From NCBI RefSeq assembly GCF_900111595.1, contig NZ_FOHN01000019.1, positions 1-64,000 of the forward strand: DNA of 64,000 nucleotides. Reading direction: 5' to 3'. The position numbers and the translations under genes are program-made. Below the pieces are notes generated by a model. The model did not search any database. It saw only the letters and a list, made by a program, of their open reading frames with translations, and had not been told where the DNA came from. Of this stretch, positions 62,468 through 64,000 are shown piece after piece; position 1 is the stretch's first letter, and each line of letters opens with the position of its first letter. Source of the DNA: [Clostridium] polysaccharolyticum. Its GTDB lineage: Bacteria > Bacillota > Clostridia > Lachnospirales > Lachnospiraceae.

Positions 62468-63316
62468 TTATTTCCAGCTATGTTCTGTCATATTATACTT
62501 TTCGTTAAATTCAATTGTCCTATATTCTTCATCTCGCTCATGTTTTCCAAAATCATTTTCTGACTTTAAAAAAAAATCATAATGATTATTGCGGCTTCCT
62601 CCTCCAACTGGATCATCCCATGTGCAATCAATGTTATACCACATATCTTTAATCTTTACAATATTCCAGGCATGGGATATGCCATTTCCAACACCAGTAA
62701 TAACTCTACAATCCAGTCCTGCTTCTGTAAACATCTTATATGCCATATTTGCATATCCCTGACAAGCTGTTGCGTTGCTTCTAAGCCCTTCATATGCTGA
62801 ATTAAATTTCACTGTCAAATCATAGGACGTATGTTCTATAATATAATCATGTATCTTTTTTACTTTTTCATACTCTGATTTATCTTCTAATTTTAATTTC
62901 TTTAATATCTGCTGCACTTTTTGATTTACCCACTTGGTTTGTGCAGCCGTTTCACTATATTCAAATTCATAATGAATGGTGTAAATACCAAATCCCTTAA
63001 TATACGCAGTGTATCCCCTATACTTATTAAGCATATAATCAAAGTCATCTGAAGTAACTGGATCATCAATTTTAAACGCTTCTTTTACTAACTCACTAGC
63101 ATACGCTGATATCCTTTGCCTCTTCCCTATATAACTCACTGCCTTCGTAGTCTCTCCAGTCTTTATAGCATCATAAACCACCTGTACCGCATCTTCTTTT
63201 GACGGCACGATATGAATGGACTGGGCAATCGATGAGAAATCAATTTCTCCTGTATACAGCAATATTAGAAAAAACACTGCGAACATGCATACTATGTAGA
63301 AACATATCCTTTTCAA
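62468..63316 (-). CDS. Secreted transglutaminase-like protein, paralog of 7749-8621
   Basis: This 282-aa protein has an N-terminal membrane or signal segment (ICFYIVCMFAVFFLILLY) and a C-terminal transglutaminase core with Cys in TACQGYANMAYKMF, His in SHAWNIVKI and Asp in NIDCTWDDP. It also shares the YRGYTAYIKGFGIYT to KKIHDYI stretch layout with the paralog at 7749-8621. The ORF extends upstream, but a TTG at 63316 with AAAGGAGGAG seven nt upstream is the likely start. It interrupts the spoVG-pth order. Function unknown. Confidence 0.85.
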   Translation of the reverse strand: MKRICFYIVCMFAVFFLILLYTGEIDFSSIAQSIHIVPSKEDAVQVVYDAIKTGETTKAVSYIGKRQRISAYASELVKEAFKIDDPVTSDDFDYMLNKYRGYTAYIKGFGIYTIHYEFEYSETAAQTKWVNQKVQQILKKLKLEDKSEYEKVKKIHDYIIEHTSYDLTVKFNSAYEGLRSNATACQGYANMAYKMFTEAGLDCRVITGVGNGISHAWNIVKIKDMWYNIDCTWDDPVGGGSRNNHYDFFLKSENDFGKHERDEEYRTIEFNEKYNMTEHSWK

Positions 63317-63370
63317 GTCAGCTCCTCCTTTATATGATTTTACTTTATTCGTATTCCTATTATATGTCAA

Positions 63371-63399
63371 GAAAAAGGGATTGCCTTTCGACAATCCCT
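63371..63399 (-). terminator. Terminator of spoVG
   Basis: A 7-bp stem GGGATTG / CAATCCC followed by TTTTTC on the minus strand. Confidence 0.85.
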
Positions 63400-63429
63400 C
63401 ATTATGTACTAATTCGTTTCTCTATTAAA

Positions 63430-63732
63430 TTACTCTACATCAGCTGCTGCAGTTTCTTGCATTGCTTCTTCCTCAGCACTTGCAGCGACCTCATATTTTT
63501 CAAGAATAATTGATTGTATTTTCTCTCGAGTCTCTGAATTAATTGGGTGAGCTATATCCCTATATTCTCCATCACCAGCCCTGCGGCTTGGCATTGCAAT
63601 AAACATACCTTTCTCACCTTCGATTATTTTGATATCATGTACTACAAATTCATTATCTAGTGTAATTGAAACTACTGCTTTCATCTTTCCTTCTTTATTT
63701 ACTTTCCTGATTCGAACGTCTGTAATCTGCAT
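63430..63732 (-). CDS. spoVG: Septation/sporulation regulator SpoVG
   Basis: This 100-aa protein begins [20 protein letters not shown] and has the core [20 protein letters not shown], then [18 protein letters not shown]. SpoVG binds nucleic acids and is needed for sporulation and septation control. AAGGGGG precedes the ATG. Its C-terminus is Glu/Ala-rich. It heads the conserved block on the minus strand. Confidence 0.97.
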   Translation of the reverse strand: MQITDVRIRKVNKEGKMKAVVSITLDNEFVVHDIKIIEGEKGMFIAMPSRRAGDGEYRDIAHPINSETREKIQSIILEKYEVAASAEEEAMQETAAADVE

Positions 63733-63752
63733 TCGTATATCCCCCTTTAGAC

Positions 63753-63781
63753 TTATAAAAAGTATCTTTCGTTTTTTTCAA
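63753..63781 (-). promoter_or_regulatory. Promoter of spoVG
   Basis: On the minus strand TTGAAA, 17-nt spacer, TTATAA, about 20 nt before the ATG. A SigH promoter was looked for but is not clear. A GACTA/TAGTC dyad (63783-63798) lies next to the -35, near the IS fragment. Confidence 0.5.
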
Positions 63782-63829
63782 CGACTATTGTTCTAGTCAA
63801 GCAAAATTGTAACACTAGTGTATAAAATT

Positions 63830-64000
63830 TTATGCACTCCTTGCTGCATATGGGGTACGCCCTTGATTATAGGAATGTGGACGCACATGATTGTACCATA
63901 CATAAGCAAACTCTTTTACCGCCATGTCCAGTTCTTCCTTTGTTTTATAGGTGAACAGATTTATATGCTCATTTTTCAACGTATTGTAGTATCGTTCCAT
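63830..64000 (-). CDS. IS3-family transposase (OrfB/integrase core), C-terminal part, runs off right edge
   Basis: The minus strand reads MERYYNTLKNEHINLFTYK and ends WYNHVRPHSYNQGRTPYAA plus RSA and a stop (56 residues visible). The YNHVRPHSYNQGRTP motif is typical of the rve C-terminal part of IS3/IS150 transposases. The fragment ends 48 nt from the spoVG -35. The ACACTAGTGT palindrome (63812-63821) and a hairpin at 63783-63798 could mark the element's end; I could not define the terminal repeat. Confidence 0.9.
   Translation of the reverse strand: MERYYNTLKNEHINLFTYKTKEELDMAVKEFAYVWYNHVRPHSYNQGRTPYAARSA

Noticed and set aside
1-64000. CRISPR arrays, prophage genes, integrases with att sites and restriction systems were looked for.
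   Set aside because: No regularly spaced direct repeats, phage structural motifs or such enzymes were seen. The only mobile sequence is the IS3 fragment at the right edge.

Overview
The window looks like a chromosomal segment of a low-GC, spore-forming, cellulose-degrading anaerobe of the family Lachnospiraceae. The evidence is a full set of Firmicutes sporulation genes (cotJABC, spoIIE, yabP, yabQ, spoVT, spoVG), a secreted GH48 + GH9 cellulase pair without dockerins, a small Cys-rich protein (26002-26184) of a type I recall from Lachnospiraceae, and the conserved order spoVG-pth-mfd-spoVT-mazG-hup-rqcP-yabP-yabQ-divIC-spoIIE-tilS-hpt-ftsH, which matches the origin-proximal cluster of Bacillus. 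The gene arrangement and the PSVAPSVK-type linkers recall Lachnoclostridium phytofermentans and relatives. This placement is an inference from gene content, not a phylogeny.

Layout. 1-3.7 kb: a partial acyl-CoA synthetase, a CPBP membrane protease and the cotJ spore-coat operon. 3.8-7.7 kb: ptsH-ptsI, a PfkB sugar kinase and a 3-methyladenine glycosylase. 7.7-12.7 kb: a secreted transglutaminase-like protein, a staygreen-family protein, an ABC-F ATPase and a citrate-type permease. 12.7-15.1 kb: an apparently valine-specific T-box controls ilvB-ilvN, but ilvB has lost about 76 N-terminal codons, including the catalytic glutamate. 15.2-19.6 kb: an HD-GYP protein, a DHH phosphoesterase and an AgrC/AgrA-like two-component pair. 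19.8-25.1 kb: GH48 and GH9 cellulases. 25.4-30 kb: hemerythrin, a small Cys protein, RlmD, YhaM and an HtrA-like protein with no catalytic triad. 30.2-38.4 kb: mutS2, an OmpR-type two-component system, trmL, cheX, an aminotransferase with an Lrp regulator, and a HypE-like protein. 38.5-43.7 kb: a VanW protein with a KDKDKK tail, an unlisted 30-codon membrane-peptide ORF between two consensus promoters on opposite strands, nth and a radical SAM protein. 43.7-46.4 kb: tRNAs Phe, Leu and Tyr and a GH13 amylase. 46.6-63.8 kb: the conserved ftsH-to-spoVG block on the minus strand. The right edge cuts an IS3-family transposase just upstream of spoVG.

How it fits together. GH48 and GH9 would attack cellulose outside the cell, the GH13 enzyme would handle internal alpha-glucans, and HPr/EI would run PTS sugar uptake. 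The sporulation genes span entry (spoIIE with a Spo0A-type promoter) to late coat and cortex (cotJ, yabPQ, spoVT). Start codons were moved wherever a Shine-Dalgarno sequence clearly favoured an internal site. TTG or GTG starts are fairly common: both transglutaminase genes and ftsH use TTG, and the DHH gene uses GTG.

Limits. All family names rest on motifs read by eye, without any database search. Promoters and terminators are pattern matches only, and hand-counted coordinates of small sites may be off by a base.
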